A stretch of DNA of 64,000 nucleotides, taken from assembly GCA_030549335.1 (NCBI GenBank), contig CM060196.1:24696501-24760500 (forward strand), given 5' to 3'. Positions 13,621-25,102 of the stretch are shown one piece after another. The stretch's first letter is position 1. Each line of letters opens with the position of its first letter. The position numbers and the translations under genes are program-made. The stretch is from Pontederia crassipes (Eukaryota; Streptophyta; Magnoliopsida; Commelinales; Pontederiaceae). The notes beneath the pieces were generated by a model, which was not told the DNA's origin, searched no databases, and saw only the letters and a list, made by a program, of their open reading frames with translations.

Positions 13621-16600
13621 GTTCCTCCCGGTTCGGTCAGACTGAACCTTAATTCAGTTAGACCGAACTAGACGTGATTTAAAAAAAATGGGCTCTCATT
13701 GTAGGCCCATTAGGTGGGCCAAATAGTAAATCCATTTAGAACGGGTTCCATCATTGTTTTTGCTATTTTGACCATCATTTTAAATTTATTTATTTATAGT
13801 AAATAATTAATTATTTCAGAAAGTCAAAATAAATATTTTTTTATGACAGATTAAATTTTATGAATAATTTAAATTGTTTAGTATTATTCATTTTAATTTT
13901 AGATATATTTATTAATAATTTTGAAAGGTTCAAAATTTATTAGTTAAGTATTCAAATTAAATAATAATTTGGAAAGTCCAAATTATGATTTAACAGAATT
14001 ATTTATAATATTAAATATTTTAAAATTATTCACATAAATAAATTTGCAGATACTTTTGAATAGTTCAAAATTTTATTCTAAAATAATAATTTTAGAAATT
14101 TATTTCAAAATTATTAGTGATTTTAAATGGTTTAAAATTTCTCATCTTTATTTAGATAAATTTAAATGCCAATTTATGAATGGTTCAAAATTATTAGATG
14201 AATATGATTCATTTATACATAATATTGGTATTTGAACAAATGATTTGTGATGTGCTATGAAATGTTGTAAAGTTAAAGAGGAGCTTGCATGCTCTCTATT
14301 CATTTATTTAATTATGTTAAATGTATAAGAAGCCTGCGTACTTCATCATTGATGTAATTTTAGTATAATTTGCACATGAAGCAAGAAGGACATGGAGACA
14401 GTTTCGAGAAGTCAAAGTTACATGTGATGTAAACCCTAAGTTCAAATACCAATATGTTTATTATTGTTTTTATTTTGCTTATGCTTTATGCAATTTCATA
14501 TACATGCATATGATGTGTAACATAAATTAGATATTTTTGTTATTATGCATATGATGTGTATAAAATTAGATACTTTTGTTATCGATGAGATCAAAATTAA
14601 TTTCCTTTTGATTTTGAGTTATGAATCAAACATGATGTGAATCCTAAAAGGATATACTACCATCAATAGGAAATGATTAATTTTTTAAATAAATGTGATA
14701 TTTTTATCTTTGAAAAACCATCCTTTTATTGAAAATTATAAATCTTTTCTTCTAAAACATTTGATGTGAATATATCACATGTGACTTTGCTCATATTATT
14801 GAGGGTCAATGTGTTATATTAGATTGATGTGTATATGAGTTTTATGAACTCGAAAAATATAATTCATCATTAGAAAATTATGAAATTTTCTTAAGCATTT
14901 GATGCAAAAGTAATTATACATATATTTGACTTTGCTCATATTATTGGGAGGTCGATATATTGTATTAAAATTGATGAATATAACTCAAAATCCTTTATCA
15001 ATATTGAGTTTAAAGCATGAGATATTGTGAATTTTAAACGTAGCCTTCGATCAATAGAAAATGATAAAATTGTTTAACATCTGTGATAATTTTCGCCCAT
15101 ATTATTGGGGAATATTATTTATGTGACACAATTTGAAGTTTTCTTAAAACATTTGATATGATAATATGAAACTTCATATGTAACTTTGCTCTTAATATTG
15201 AGGGTTCATGTGATTCAATCTCATACTTGTCAGATTGATGGGTGCAATTCAAACGATTTATATCCTTAGATCCTATTAGAATGCGAGATATATGTCGGAG
15301 GCTAAAGTATGATTAGGAATCCTAAATATTTAGGATTGAAAAGGAAATGTATCACCTACCCTTGAGCTCATGTTACTTAGATCCTATTAGGGTGCAATAA
15401 ATGACTAAAATGGATCATAATTCTTACTAAGAAAGAAAGTCTTTCATCATTTTATTTTTGAGGAAATTAGCAAAGTATTAAATTAGTGGGAGACACCATT
15501 AAATAAAAGACCAAAGTTTAATAGTGATTTAATATAAACATGATTGTATTTGTTTTGAATTATATAACTTCTTTATATCTGTTATGCCTTAGTGTATTAC
15601 TACTTGATGGGTAGTTGATTTGATTGAATCAATACATTTGGTGTTGATAAGAGATATCAAAAATTTTATTTTTGAAATCTATTTTGATGTGATCATAGAA
15701 CATTATACATGCTCAAATCGATTTTGAGAATGAGGATAAAAGACTTTATATATGATCCAAAATAAGACTGTTGATCTTATTTTGATATTATGATTATGCA
15801 TTTACAAAAGTTGTAGTGCAAAAACTTATTTTAGATAAAGTTCATTTATAATAACGTAATTAATTTGATTGAATTATTAAATTATTTTGAAAAGAATTAT
15901 ATAATTGCTGTATTTTTCATATTCACAATATTTTAATATAAACCTTCTTATATTCTCAATATGTTGAGAATAGAAGATCACTTATGAAAAATGATTCAAA
16001 GCCTTATGTAAAAAAAAGGAATGACTTTGTGAAAGTTGATATGCCAAAATGAAAATTATTGATTTTCAATTACAAAAGAGATATAATTAATGAAGATGAT
16101 GATCTTCATAAAAGCAATTGTATATGCATAATTAATATTTGAATATTAAATTGTGTGTTCAAAATTATGTTATCGTCAAATTAGTTGACTATTCTTAGCA
16201 TGCTATTTTTAGTATTAGATTTGAAATGAACTTATGCAAAATGTTGCATTAATAAGTTATTTAAATTTGATAGAGGATATAGTTTTTTTTTGCTTTCTGT
16301 TGCGTATGACTTTACATGAGATGATAAAGTCATGACAACTTATCTTTAAATAAAAATAGTAAATAAAAAACATATGTTTAGAACATGTTATTCTTTTAAA
16401 TTAAATATGAGTTGAACATGTTATTCTTTTAAATTAAATATGAGTTCATCTTGAAAGAACAATGACATTGTTGTTAATGTCATACTATTAATTGCTAAGA
16501 AGAATTATAAAGGTTAGTGGGAGAATATTAGATAATATTATAAAATATTGATACTAGTTTATGATAATTAGTAAAATATTCTTATAATATTTTATGTCAC

Positions 16601-18690
16601 TAATAATCATATTATGAATGTGATTACATAGAGACATTGTCTAGTATACAAAAGTTAAGAATGTAAATTTTGTTTCTTATTTGAAAATTTTGAAATGTTC
16701 AATGATAAAAATATAATGAAGTCAAATTTATGATTTTTCTATTTGAATAAGTGTTAACTCATTTAATATATTTGATAACCAATAGTTGATTATTTATCAA
16801 GTAAGACTTGGCATTCCAAGACTATACTAATATTCTTTTACCACGTGAGAAAATATTTTAGAACTTGATTCTTCTCCCATTAAAATACATGAGATATGAA
16901 ACAAATGTGACATTATTTTAAATTATATTAAGATGTTCAATTTTTGAATTGAAATCAAATATTGAAGTACATAAAGTTATCTTGTGAAATATCAAAATTA
17001 ATTTAATAATATTCTAATGCATCAAATGTTGTTGCATAAGAATAATGTCTTTTATACTGAAGCAATTATTTGTAATGCAAGAGGATAATGTGAACATACA
17101 TGTGAATTGGATGAAAAGCATAAGTTGAATTTCAAAACACTATTGTAGTGATGGTATTATATTTCGATTCAATTGTTTGAAATGTTCATAACAAAATCTT
17201 ATTGTTTGACATAAATTCAATTATTTGAATTATAAAATTAATGTATGATCATTAATTTTATTTTTTAAGCATAGAATATGCAAATTTCACTATTTATTTT
17301 GTGTAGTTGATTCTTCTTAAGATAATATACAATATTAATGGGAGAAAAATAATTCTCACCGTTGTTTATGAAACAATACATCAATAATTCAATCAACTAA
17401 AGTATAAATGTCATACACATAAATCCACTGTTCTAAATATAAGAGAAGTTCAATTGAACATCAACATCTATGATGATAAGTTTTGATATTCGATATATTC
17501 TCTTAATAAATGTACGACTCATTACTAAAGTCATTTAGCATATGTTGACACATTATTGACAAGTTCAATATTAGTAAATAGTTTACTAAAATCATATTTC
17601 AAAAGATGAGATATAAATGTTTATTTCAATTCAAGTATGACAACACATTCATCCTTCACAGTGAAGTCATGTTTTTTTAATGACATGGTATGTTGTATTA
17701 GAATCCACAAGTCATTATAACGATAATGGCAAAATTGTATGCCCTAAATTCAATCGGATGGTCTCGATCGAATGCATTAATCGATCAACTAGATCGTACG
17801 ATAATGATCGGATGAATCTACACCATTGATATACTAATTAATATATGATATCAAGTTTAATTAAGGGCTATAATTGTCTTGCCTCTCATTGTAATCCCTA
17901 CCCTCCATCATGAATGAGAAGATAATGAAGGAGAAGAAGTTACAAAATTCTTCTCCTCATTATCTATATAATAATGTATTAAGTAATGATAGAGATGTGG
18001 GGCTCTCTCTCTCCCATTCTTCTTCTCAGCTTCTCATCATCTTCTCCATAATGGTTGTGGTGCAAAAGGTGTGTGCAAGTCTTTTTGGTATTTTGACGTG
18101 AATATTGTTAGAGGGATGACACTTGTGATCCTCTCCGATGAACTTTCTCTCGGTTGAATAGCATTTATGAGGTAAGCATTTACTAATATTATTATAATAT
18201 TGATTTCATATTTTCTTTCACCTTTTGCATGCGAGCGCACTCAGTGAAGGATGGAGCCTAAAATCTAGGAAGACAAATAGAAGGAGATGACCACAAACTG
18301 GTTCAACCTTTTTGCAAAAGAGGCGAGAGCTCAGGAGTTGTAAGCATTTCATTGGGCCCCATTTTATTTTTGTTTACTTTGGAATTAGTGACTATCTTTT
18401 ATTTAGCTACATTGTCGAACATTTTGAGATGGACCGAGTTATGTTTGTAATGATTTTTATGCTTGATTTCATGATAATGTGCCTATTTTGAGATCTATGA
18501 ATATTTACTAATATTGATTGATTTTCAGGTGTATCCTAAAGAGCATCTTGATTTTGGTTTGCTGCATTGTAATTTTTACTTGAATGCTATTATGAACCTC
18601 TGTCCCAAAGGAAGATTTTTAATTGAATGAATGTTCACCAAGAGTTGTGAAACTAGTGGACTCCTGTATTGTTAAGAGGTTCTCAAGCAA
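13621..18690. other. AT-rich DNA, no gene seen
   Basis: There are no coding frames of note and no convincing RNA gene. AGTGGGAG-like purine tracts (near 15486 and 16517) recall polypurine tracts of copia-type elements, and a TATAAT-rich, GAGAAG-rich stretch at about 17880-18060 resembles an LTR or leader. I could not pair any LTRs, so this may be the worn interior of a large non-autonomous retroelement. That is inference only. Confidence 0.4.
16381..16446. repeat. 33-bp unit tandemly duplicated
   Basis: Two adjacent copies of a 33-base unit beginning GAACATGTTATTC, at 16381-16413 and 16414-16446, look identical by eye. Confidence 0.9.
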
Positions 18691-18696
18691 GATTGT

Positions 18697-18870
18697 TAGT
18701 GTCTCAAGCCTCTAAATCCAAAGGCAAGCCGTACGGAATTTGTGATCACCAAAGGCAGCCTTTTTTGTTAAGATGTTCACCTGATCCTAGGATTGTTTCA
18801 ATCACGAGAGTGGTAGATACAAATTTCGTACGGTTTGCCTTTGGATTTGTAGTGTCTCAAGCCTCTAAAT
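18697..18870. repeat. Foldback: 30-bp inverted arms bracketed by 21-bp direct repeats
   Basis: Arm 1 is 18714-18743 and arm 2 is 18819-18848. They are complementary at 28 of 30 positions (core CCAAAGGCAA, CCGTACG) with a 75-base loop. A 21-bp direct repeat (TAGTGTCTCAAGCCTCTAAAT) lies at 18697-18717 and 18850-18870, overlapping the outer end of arm 1. A transcript would form a long hairpin. Confidence 0.85.
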
Positions 18871-19265
18871 ACGAGAATGAATGTGGTTCGAGAAAATCAC
18901 CATCACGGGAGTGAGGTTATTCTAGTTTAATGACTTTTCGAACTATCTATTCTTAGTTTTTTGGGAGTTGGGTAAAGCATCCAGATGTGTTCTTCATATT
19001 CTAGTTGGGTTAACTTCTGCTTTCTGTAGTGCTTAGATTTCGACATCTTGCATTTCATTTTCTCAAACTTTATAGATTCGACTTTTCAAAAAAAGTAGAT
19101 TAGATCGATAATGATAAACCAATTGATTTTCTTTTTTTTGGTGTCGACCCGGGTCTACGGGAGGCTTCCGGTGTCCGAGGCTACTAGCACTCGACTACTT
19201 TTCTTATGGGTCGATGATCAAATATTGCATTGCTAATTGTCCATCTGCAATCTCAAAGTGTGTGC

Positions 19266-19960
19266 TGCATAGTATGAGAAATCCAGATTCCGAAACTCTA
19301 TTTCCACAGGGGTTCACCATTCATCAACGGAGATTTCAATGCCTACGCTGCATAGTATGAGAATTCCGAATTCAGGCTTCCCCTTCATATTCCATATAGG
19401 TAGAGGCTAAACTTGTTGCTGCACAATGCATACCACGAGACATGAGAACATATAAACATGAATCTAATGCAAAGAACCTAAGTTTTGTAAATTTGATAAG
19501 CCATTGCATGCAAGTGCAGTCAATCCTAAGTCAAATTGAAGCCCTGACTTTGCTGATCTTGGAACAGGAGTATTTGTTCAAATTTTTTGGAAGAGTATTG
19601 CATCAAGTGTGGAATGTTTAACTTTGTTCCTGATCTGGAGGTTTCCTACAGAGAAGAAGGAAGCCACTTTGTTTAGGAGCAGTCCCCGACCAAGTGAACC
19701 AACTTATCATCACATTCTTCAAGAAGCATTTTTGACCTGCAGAGATTTAATAATGTGCTGCATTCATGATCCAAAACTTTTCTTTCATGTTCTTATGAGT
19801 CCAGCAAATGCCAGATGACTCGTGACAAAAAAACATTGTCTGTCATCTTCCTTTCATCTCCATAGCTGTTTTAATTGTATAAGTGAACGAATTTTTTCTC
19901 CATAAAACTAAGCAAATGAAACAATCAAGAGCTTATGTTTCTGCCAAACTATGTAGCAAA
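19266..19960 (+). pseudogene. Unidentified gene relic, copy 1 of a local duplication
   Basis: This stretch is repeated at about 20342-21455 with scattered differences. After a splice-acceptor-like CATATAG at about 19451, one frame reads through RDMRTYKHESNAKN and FVNLISHCMQVQSILSQ, then is lost where copy 2 still reads on. A downstream frame at 19609-19818 reads CIHDPKLFFHVLMSPANAR. The codon flow and splice-like borders suggest exons of a once-real protein gene. I do not recognise the family and no full model can be built. It ends in a segment that became the tandem unit at 21.36-21.93 kb. Confidence 0.45.
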
Positions 19961-20290
19961 TGATGAGAAAATTCGAGAACAGGAAGAGAAGATTGCAAAG
20001 AGATTGTAAGAAAAATAAAGGAGACACACGATTTACCCAGGTTCATCCTTGATATTAGGGTTACGTTCTGCAAAGATGTTCCACTATATCGTTTTGATTA
20101 CAGCCGCCACCCAGATTACATCTGAAAATAAGCTATAAATAGTCTCTTTCAAACGGACTTAAAATTCGAACAAAATAGAGAAAAAACCTAATCCAAACCA
20201 CACCGGCCGGCTAAATAAAAGCTCAAATCCGTCTAGGTTTCGGGACCGCCGCCGAGGGCGGGCCCCCCGAACCCCCCCTTTTGTGCATCA
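19961..20290. mobile_element. Candidate solo LTR between the two relic copies
   Basis: A 330-bp block starts TGATGAG and ends GTGCATCA, so its termini are TGATG/CATCA inverted, as expected for an LTR. Its composition (AT-rich upstream part, GC-rich end with GGGCGGGCCCC) differs from both flanks. It lies exactly between the two copies of the duplicated relic. The flanking pentamers GCAAA and ACACA do not match, so a target duplication is not seen. Confidence 0.4.
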
Positions 20291-20341
20291 ACACACATTT
20301 CACACCACTCAACCTCCACGTGCAATCATGGACCTCGCGGA

Positions 20342-21455
20342 CTTTGAAACTCTATTGCCACAGGGGTTCACCATTCTCCAACGGAAATTTCAATGCCTAT
20401 GCTGCATAGTATGAGAAATCCGGATTCAGGTTTCCCCTTCATATTCCATATAGGTAGAGGCTAAACTTGTTGCTGCACAGTGCATACCACGAGACATGAG
20501 AACTTATAAACATGAATCTAATGCAAAGAACCTAATTTTTGTAAATTTGATAAGACATTGCATGCAAGTGCAGTCAATCCTAAGTCAAAGTAAAGCCCTG
20601 ACTTTGCTGATCCTGGAACAGGAGTATTTGTTCAAATTTTCTGGAACGGAGTATTACATCAAGTGTGGAATGTTCAACTTTGTTCCTGATCTAGAGGTTT
20701 CCTACATAGCAGAAGGTAGGGGTGTTCACCGGGTCCGAGTATCCAATCCGACCCGAACCCTTTTGGGTTTTTTTTGAATTTTAAATATTTTTCATTTAAT
20801 TTTTTATATCATCTAAAATTTTTTAAATATTTTTTATTTAATTTTTTATACCATCTAAAATTTAAAAAAATATATAAAAAATAATATATTTTAAATAGAT
20901 AATAATAGGTAGATATTTAAAACAATATTTTTTATGCCTAAAAATACTTTATTTTATATTTAAAATAAAATAATAAATGCTTTTTTATGTTAAAAATTAA
21001 AAATAAAAAATTTAAAAAAAAGAAAAAGGTGGTCGGGTTACCACCCGACCGAAAAAATTTGAAACCCGACCCGGCCAAACTAGGCCGGGTTGGGTCGGGT
21101 TTGGTCACGGGTCGGATTTCGACCCGTGAACACCCCTAGGAGAAGGAAGCCACTTTGTTCAGGAGCAGTCCCTGACCAAGTGAACTTACTTATCATCACA
21201 TTCTTCAAGAAGCATTTCTAACATGCAGAGGTTTAATAATGTGCTGCATTCATGATCCGAAACTTTTCTTTCATGTTCTTATGTGTCCAGCAAATGCCAA
21301 ACGACTCATGATAAAAAAAAATTTGTCTGTCATCTTCCTTTCATCTCCATAGCTGTTTTAATTGTATAAGTGAACGAATTTTTTCTCCATAAAACTAAGC
21401 AAATGAAACAATCAGGAGCTTATGTTTCTGCCAAACTATGTAGCAAAGCCCCTAC
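20342..21455 (+). pseudogene. Unidentified gene relic, copy 2, interrupted by a MITE
   Basis: This is homologous to 19290-19960. The frame starting at 20496 (MRTYKHESNAKN) stays open for about 70 codons through YLFKFSGTEYYIKCGMFNF and VPDLEVSYIAEG before running into the hAT-type MITE at 20717. Beyond the MITE the same frame would resume SHFVQEQSLTK and meet a GT donor-like site. Copy 2 therefore keeps a longer open frame than copy 1. Possible exons also lie further downstream. The family is not recognised; ancestral function unknown. Confidence 0.45.
20709..21146. mobile_element. hAT-type MITE (TAGGGGTGTTCAC termini)
   Basis: The element is 20717-21138 (422 bp). The left end TAGGGGTGTTCACCGGGT is mirrored by CCCGTGAACACCCCTA at the right. 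Flanking 8-mers GCAGAAGG (20709-20716) and GGAGAAGG (21139-21146) match at 7 of 8. The uninterrupted paralogous site at about 19650 in copy 1 lacks the insert and has a single GAAGAAGG, which confirms the boundaries. Inside are long CCCGACC/GGGTCGG words near the ends and an AT-rich centre, with no transposase. Confidence 0.92.
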
Positions 21456-21933
21456 TCATAACAAAATGTCTTGATAGAATTATAGCCTCATAACAAAATG
21501 TTTTAATTGTATAAGTGAACGAATTTTTTCTCCATAAAACTAAGCAAATGAAACAATCAGGAGCTTATGTTTCTGCCAAACTATGTAGCAAAGCCCCTAC
21601 TCATAACAAAATGTCTTGATAGAATTATAGCCTCATAACAAAATGTTTTAATTGTATAAGTGAACGAATTTTTTCTCCATAAAACTAAGCAAATGAAACA
21701 ATCAGGAGCTTATGTTTCTGCCAAACTATGTAGCAAAGCCCCTACTCATAACAAAATGTCTTGATAGAATTATAGCCTCATAACAAAATGTTTTAATTGT
21801 ATAAGTGAACGAATTTTTTCTCCATAAAACTAAGCAAATGAAACAATCAGGAGCTTATGTTTCTGCCAAACTATGTAGCAAAGCCCCTACTCATAACAAA
21901 ATGTCTTGATAGAATTATAGCCTCATAGCAGAT
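21356..21933. repeat. Four tandem copies of a 145-bp unit
   Basis: Units start at 21356, 21501, 21646 and 21791, each beginning TTTTAATTGTATAAGTGAAC. Units 2-4 look identical by eye. The first is preceded by relic sequence, and the last decays into GCAGATTATTTTC at about 21930. A single related copy lies at about 19870 without amplification, so the expansion followed the local duplication. Confidence 0.95.
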
Positions 21934-23270
21934 TATTTTCAATAGAGAATCGGTTCTGGTTCTTTCTATGTGCACACCATATAGGCAGACAGATTGTAAT
22001 TTAAACAATTTGGTACTAGTGACAAATACAATGGCCAGGGAGCTGAGGAAGCAAGTGGTCTGGGACTCTTAAGTATATTATTGATAACAAATGGGAAACA
22101 AGTCAATTACCGATCCCATTTACCCAATCACCTTGCTGATCTATCTGAAGCTTCTACATTAAAACAATTGTGCCAGTTGCTTCTAGACAGCATGATTTTT
22201 GAAAAAAAAAATGCTACTGAAGCAGGAAAGTTATGCAATAAGTCAGAAACCATTTTATCAAGATAATCTTTTTTTACTTCATAGTTGAACACAAGGAGTC
22301 GACCCTCTGATCAGTGAACAAAATCTTATTGAACCGGTGAGCAAAATGTTTCTTTGCGGATCTCTCTCAAGTTATGCTGCAACATTCCATTTTGATGACA
22401 GAAAATCCGAAGATGGATCTGTCTTTCGAGGTATGCCGGAATGTTTTTTTTTTCTTATGGAGACAACATGTGACCGAATTTGCCTGAAGTTTGAACAGTT
22501 AAAACAATTGTGTTAGCTACTTTTGGTCAAACACAAGTATGCTCTTTGGAAAACATAATTCTTATTTATTCAATCTGCATAGTTTAAACCACTCTAGGAG
22601 TTGACCCTCAGATCACACTGAAAATCAGCTCCCAACTGGAACATCAGGAGATGGTACAAGATATTGAAAACTCTTTGGTCGACGTTGATGGATTCAGCAT
22701 CCAGTCGCCTACATTGGAGAAGGTTAGTGTAGTTCTCATGCAACTCCTTTCTCTTCTCCCCTTTACATCCTTAGTTTTCAATCATGCTCTGGTACGAATC
22801 CAATATAAAGCTGGTTAATGTGGCTGCAGTGGTCCTGTGTTCTTGTATTCCAATACCAGCAAAAACCACCGAACCATCTTTTATGTTGCCAATCCCAGGA
22901 TCGGTAATTCTGGTGCTTGTCCTTCATTCTTTGACCGAGTATGATGCCATCATCTCCATTGAAGCTTTTGAAGCAAGCTCGTTATTAGGGGGATTTCTGA
23001 TGGCGACAGCAATGTATTAGATGCTCCCTTTCTACAAATTCAACTATTGTAAAGGAATTAAGTAACCAACCCATCATGCATAAGATGAGCACATTGATCC
23101 AACATCTTACTACTTCTGTCATGAATTGAAGCAAAAGTTTTTGTTTCAGATCATCCACGGAAATACAGATTTGATGAAGTAAATTTCTGGAGAAAGCAAC
23201 ATGCGAGTTGATGTAAACGCCAAACAAATTAACCTAATCAAGGGAAAAGAAGAGCTGGTTGCTTTCACAA
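21934..23270 (+). pseudogene. Possible further exons of the unidentified relic
   Basis: Several short segments have splice-like borders. One around 22290-22335 reads GVDPLISEQNLIEP before a GT. One around 22605-22720 reads GVDPQITLKISSQ through FSIQSPTLEK before a GT. One after GCTGCAG at about 22830 reads GPVFLYSNTSKNHRTIF before GTAATTC. The GVDP motif occurring in two consecutive segments hints at duplicated exons. I cannot name the protein, and these could be chance frames. It is a guess based on codon flow and splice signals only. Confidence 0.25.
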
Positions 23271-23632
23271 GCTAAAACTTATATGGCACAATTTGTAAAC
23301 AGAGAATGGTTGACAGATGATTAGAATTCGTATTTGGGCACAAAGATTTTACTTATGGGAGCTACAAAACTCAGCTTTATTTTTTAGTTTCTTCATCGAA
23401 TTATACCTTAAAGTCCTGAGCTACAAAACTCAGGTGCAAGAATGGAAGAAAAAAAATGTTGCTTTGACCTCTAAAAGGTTGTTACTCACATATTTCATAG
23501 AACTGTTTTCTAGAGGGAAGTTTAAACATATAGGCATTTCTACGAAACTCGTATCTGGAGAAAAGAACTGACATCTGGTTGCAGTCCTGTGCCATGAGCT
23601 CCATCCACTGTGATGCTGATCGCGAACATAAC

Positions 23633-25102
23633 TCAGATTACGGATTCTGAAACATTGCAGAGGACACATCTGTGCGACAGCATTCTTCCGATGACACTTC
23701 CTTCTTCAACCGTCATTCCTCTGCTGTGCTTGTTCCACAGGTGGACGGCAAAGCTCCCACCTTGTAACCAAGCGAGCTTCTGGTTGATCCACTTAAAGTG
23801 GCTCCTGTTCTTAGGACCCTTGAACAGGCCATTTATCCTGCTCCAGTCCACCGGGTAGAATGCTGCAGGTGGCAACACATTGAATTCAAACCCGGGACTC
23901 ACTCCCAACCTCGACACGACCCTGGACACAAGGTAAGGGCCATTGTAGCCCCATCTGCTGCCGTCGAAGGTCCTCGAAAACTCCTCCATGAACTTGAAGA
24001 GAAGCGGGTGGCCCCTGTCGAAGACCATCACCGCATTGTTCAGCCGGCTCCAGTTCCCTGTTGCAGCATCAATGGTCTGTGCTCCAATGGAGTTCCTGAG
24101 ACTTCTGAAGCTTCGCAGGATTATGACGTCGGCGTCCAGGTAAACCCCACCGAATTTGTAGAGAACCGCAAGGCGGAGCAAATTAGAGAGGTTTTGCCCG
24201 AGCGGCACATCTCCTGGATTGACTTCTCTGCGCAGGAGCTTTCTGAACCATCGCTCAGCGGGTGTGCCCTTGAAGAAGTAGGCGAGGTCGGGAGAAATGG
24301 CTGCCACTCGGAAGCCCTTGTCGACAAACGGTTTCAGCAGCTTGGCGCCGGGTTTCGAATCCATCGTGTTGGACACTATTAGTAGGCAGGCGTCTCGGTG
24401 GGACTTGAACAAGCTCTCCATGGCGAGCAGCTCCCTCGGGCCAAAGGCGTCCGAGGGAGATATCCATGTCATAAAGAATCGATCTTTGCAAGAAGAGTTC
24501 GTTCCGGACCCGCGAAAGAACTCCTCGGCTCTTACCAGGAACCGTTTCGATTGCGCAGTTGGCCGGAGGGCTCGGACGAATAGCCTGCTTTGCTTCGACC
24601 ACTTGAATCTGGGCGCTCTGGAACGAGCAGAGGACCTAAGAAGACGATTGGCTTTGCTTGAGGCGTGGGAAAGGTTGAAACTTTCTTGCGTTCTCGATCT
24701 AAATACTGCAGATTCTTCGATCGCAGAGGCTGAAGGAGGAGTCTTGGAGGCGATTGCGCGATCGCCACTGCTCAAGTTGTCGGAAGGGTGTGAACTTCGT
24801 CGATTTCTCAGTCCAAAGGTTGCAGAGTCTTCTCTGGAACCGTACAAAGGAGTCTCGGCAAGGGGAGCGCGGCGGTTGCCAGGGCCGCCACGCACTCTTT
24901 CATCGGTTCTGTGCTTCAGTTGTCTAGAGACCAGAGGAGGAGAACCGGCGACTTTGGTGACGACGAAAGGAGAGGACGAGTTGGAGAGAGGTTCGAAGAC
25001 GTTGCAAGCGAAGAGGAAACGCGCAACGGAGGTGGCGAGGAGTGAAGCGAGGAGAACGGCGAAGAGGGAGAAGAGAACATGACGCTTCCTTGATCTCCTC
25101 AT
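23633..25102 (-). CDS. GT32-type glycosyltransferase, copy A (type II membrane protein)
   Basis: Intronless frame of 489 residues from the ATG at 25102. The frame extends four codons upstream to a TTG, which is not used as the start. A basic N-terminus (MRRSRKR) and a hydrophobic anchor at about residues 9-33 predict a Golgi type II protein. A Ser/Arg-rich, low-complexity stem follows to about residue 200. The catalytic half begins near CKDRFFMTWISP and carries the sugar-binding DXD motif of this family in GGVYLDADVIIL (Asp323, Asp325), then the C-terminal alpha-1,4-GalT-like part with WGYNGPYLVSRV and FAVHLWNKHS. Plants have a small family of such uncharacterised At4g19900-like proteins. The donor and acceptor sugars are not known. 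The coding GC content is far above that of the flanks. Copy B at 41.0-42.5 kb is its tandem duplicate. Confidence 0.9.
   Translation of the reverse strand: MRRSRKRHVLFSLFAVLLASLLATSVARFLFACNVFEPLSNSSSPFVVTKVAGSPPLVSRQLKHRTDERVRGGPGNRRAPLAETPLYGSREDSATFGLRNRRSSHPSDNLSSGDRAIASKTPPSASAIEESAVFRSRTQESFNLSHASSKANRLLRSSARSRAPRFKWSKQSRLFVRALRPTAQSKRFLVRAEEFFRGSGTNSSCKDRFFMTWISPSDAFGPRELLAMESLFKSHRDACLLIVSNTMDSKPGAKLLKPFVDKGFRVAAISPDLAYFFKGTPAERWFRKLLRREVNPGDVPLGQNLSNLLRLAVLYKFGGVYLDADVIILRSFRSLRNSIGAQTIDAATGNWSRLNNAVMVFDRGHPLLFKFMEEFSRTFDGSRWGYNGPYLVSRVVSRLGVSPGFEFNVLPPAAFYPVDWSRINGLFKGPKNRSHFKWINQKLAWLQGGSFAVHLWNKHSRGMTVEEGSVIGRMLSHRCVLCNVSESVI

Noticed and set aside
21356..21933. Regular repeats considered as a CRISPR-like array
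   Set aside because: Units are contiguous 145-bp tandem copies without unique spacers, in a plant nuclear genome.
24297..25082. Long plus-strand frame (261 codons) opposite glycosyltransferase A
   Set aside because: It is the antisense of a GC-rich coding stem region. The equivalent antisense frame in copy B is broken to 159 codons, so it is not conserved as a protein.
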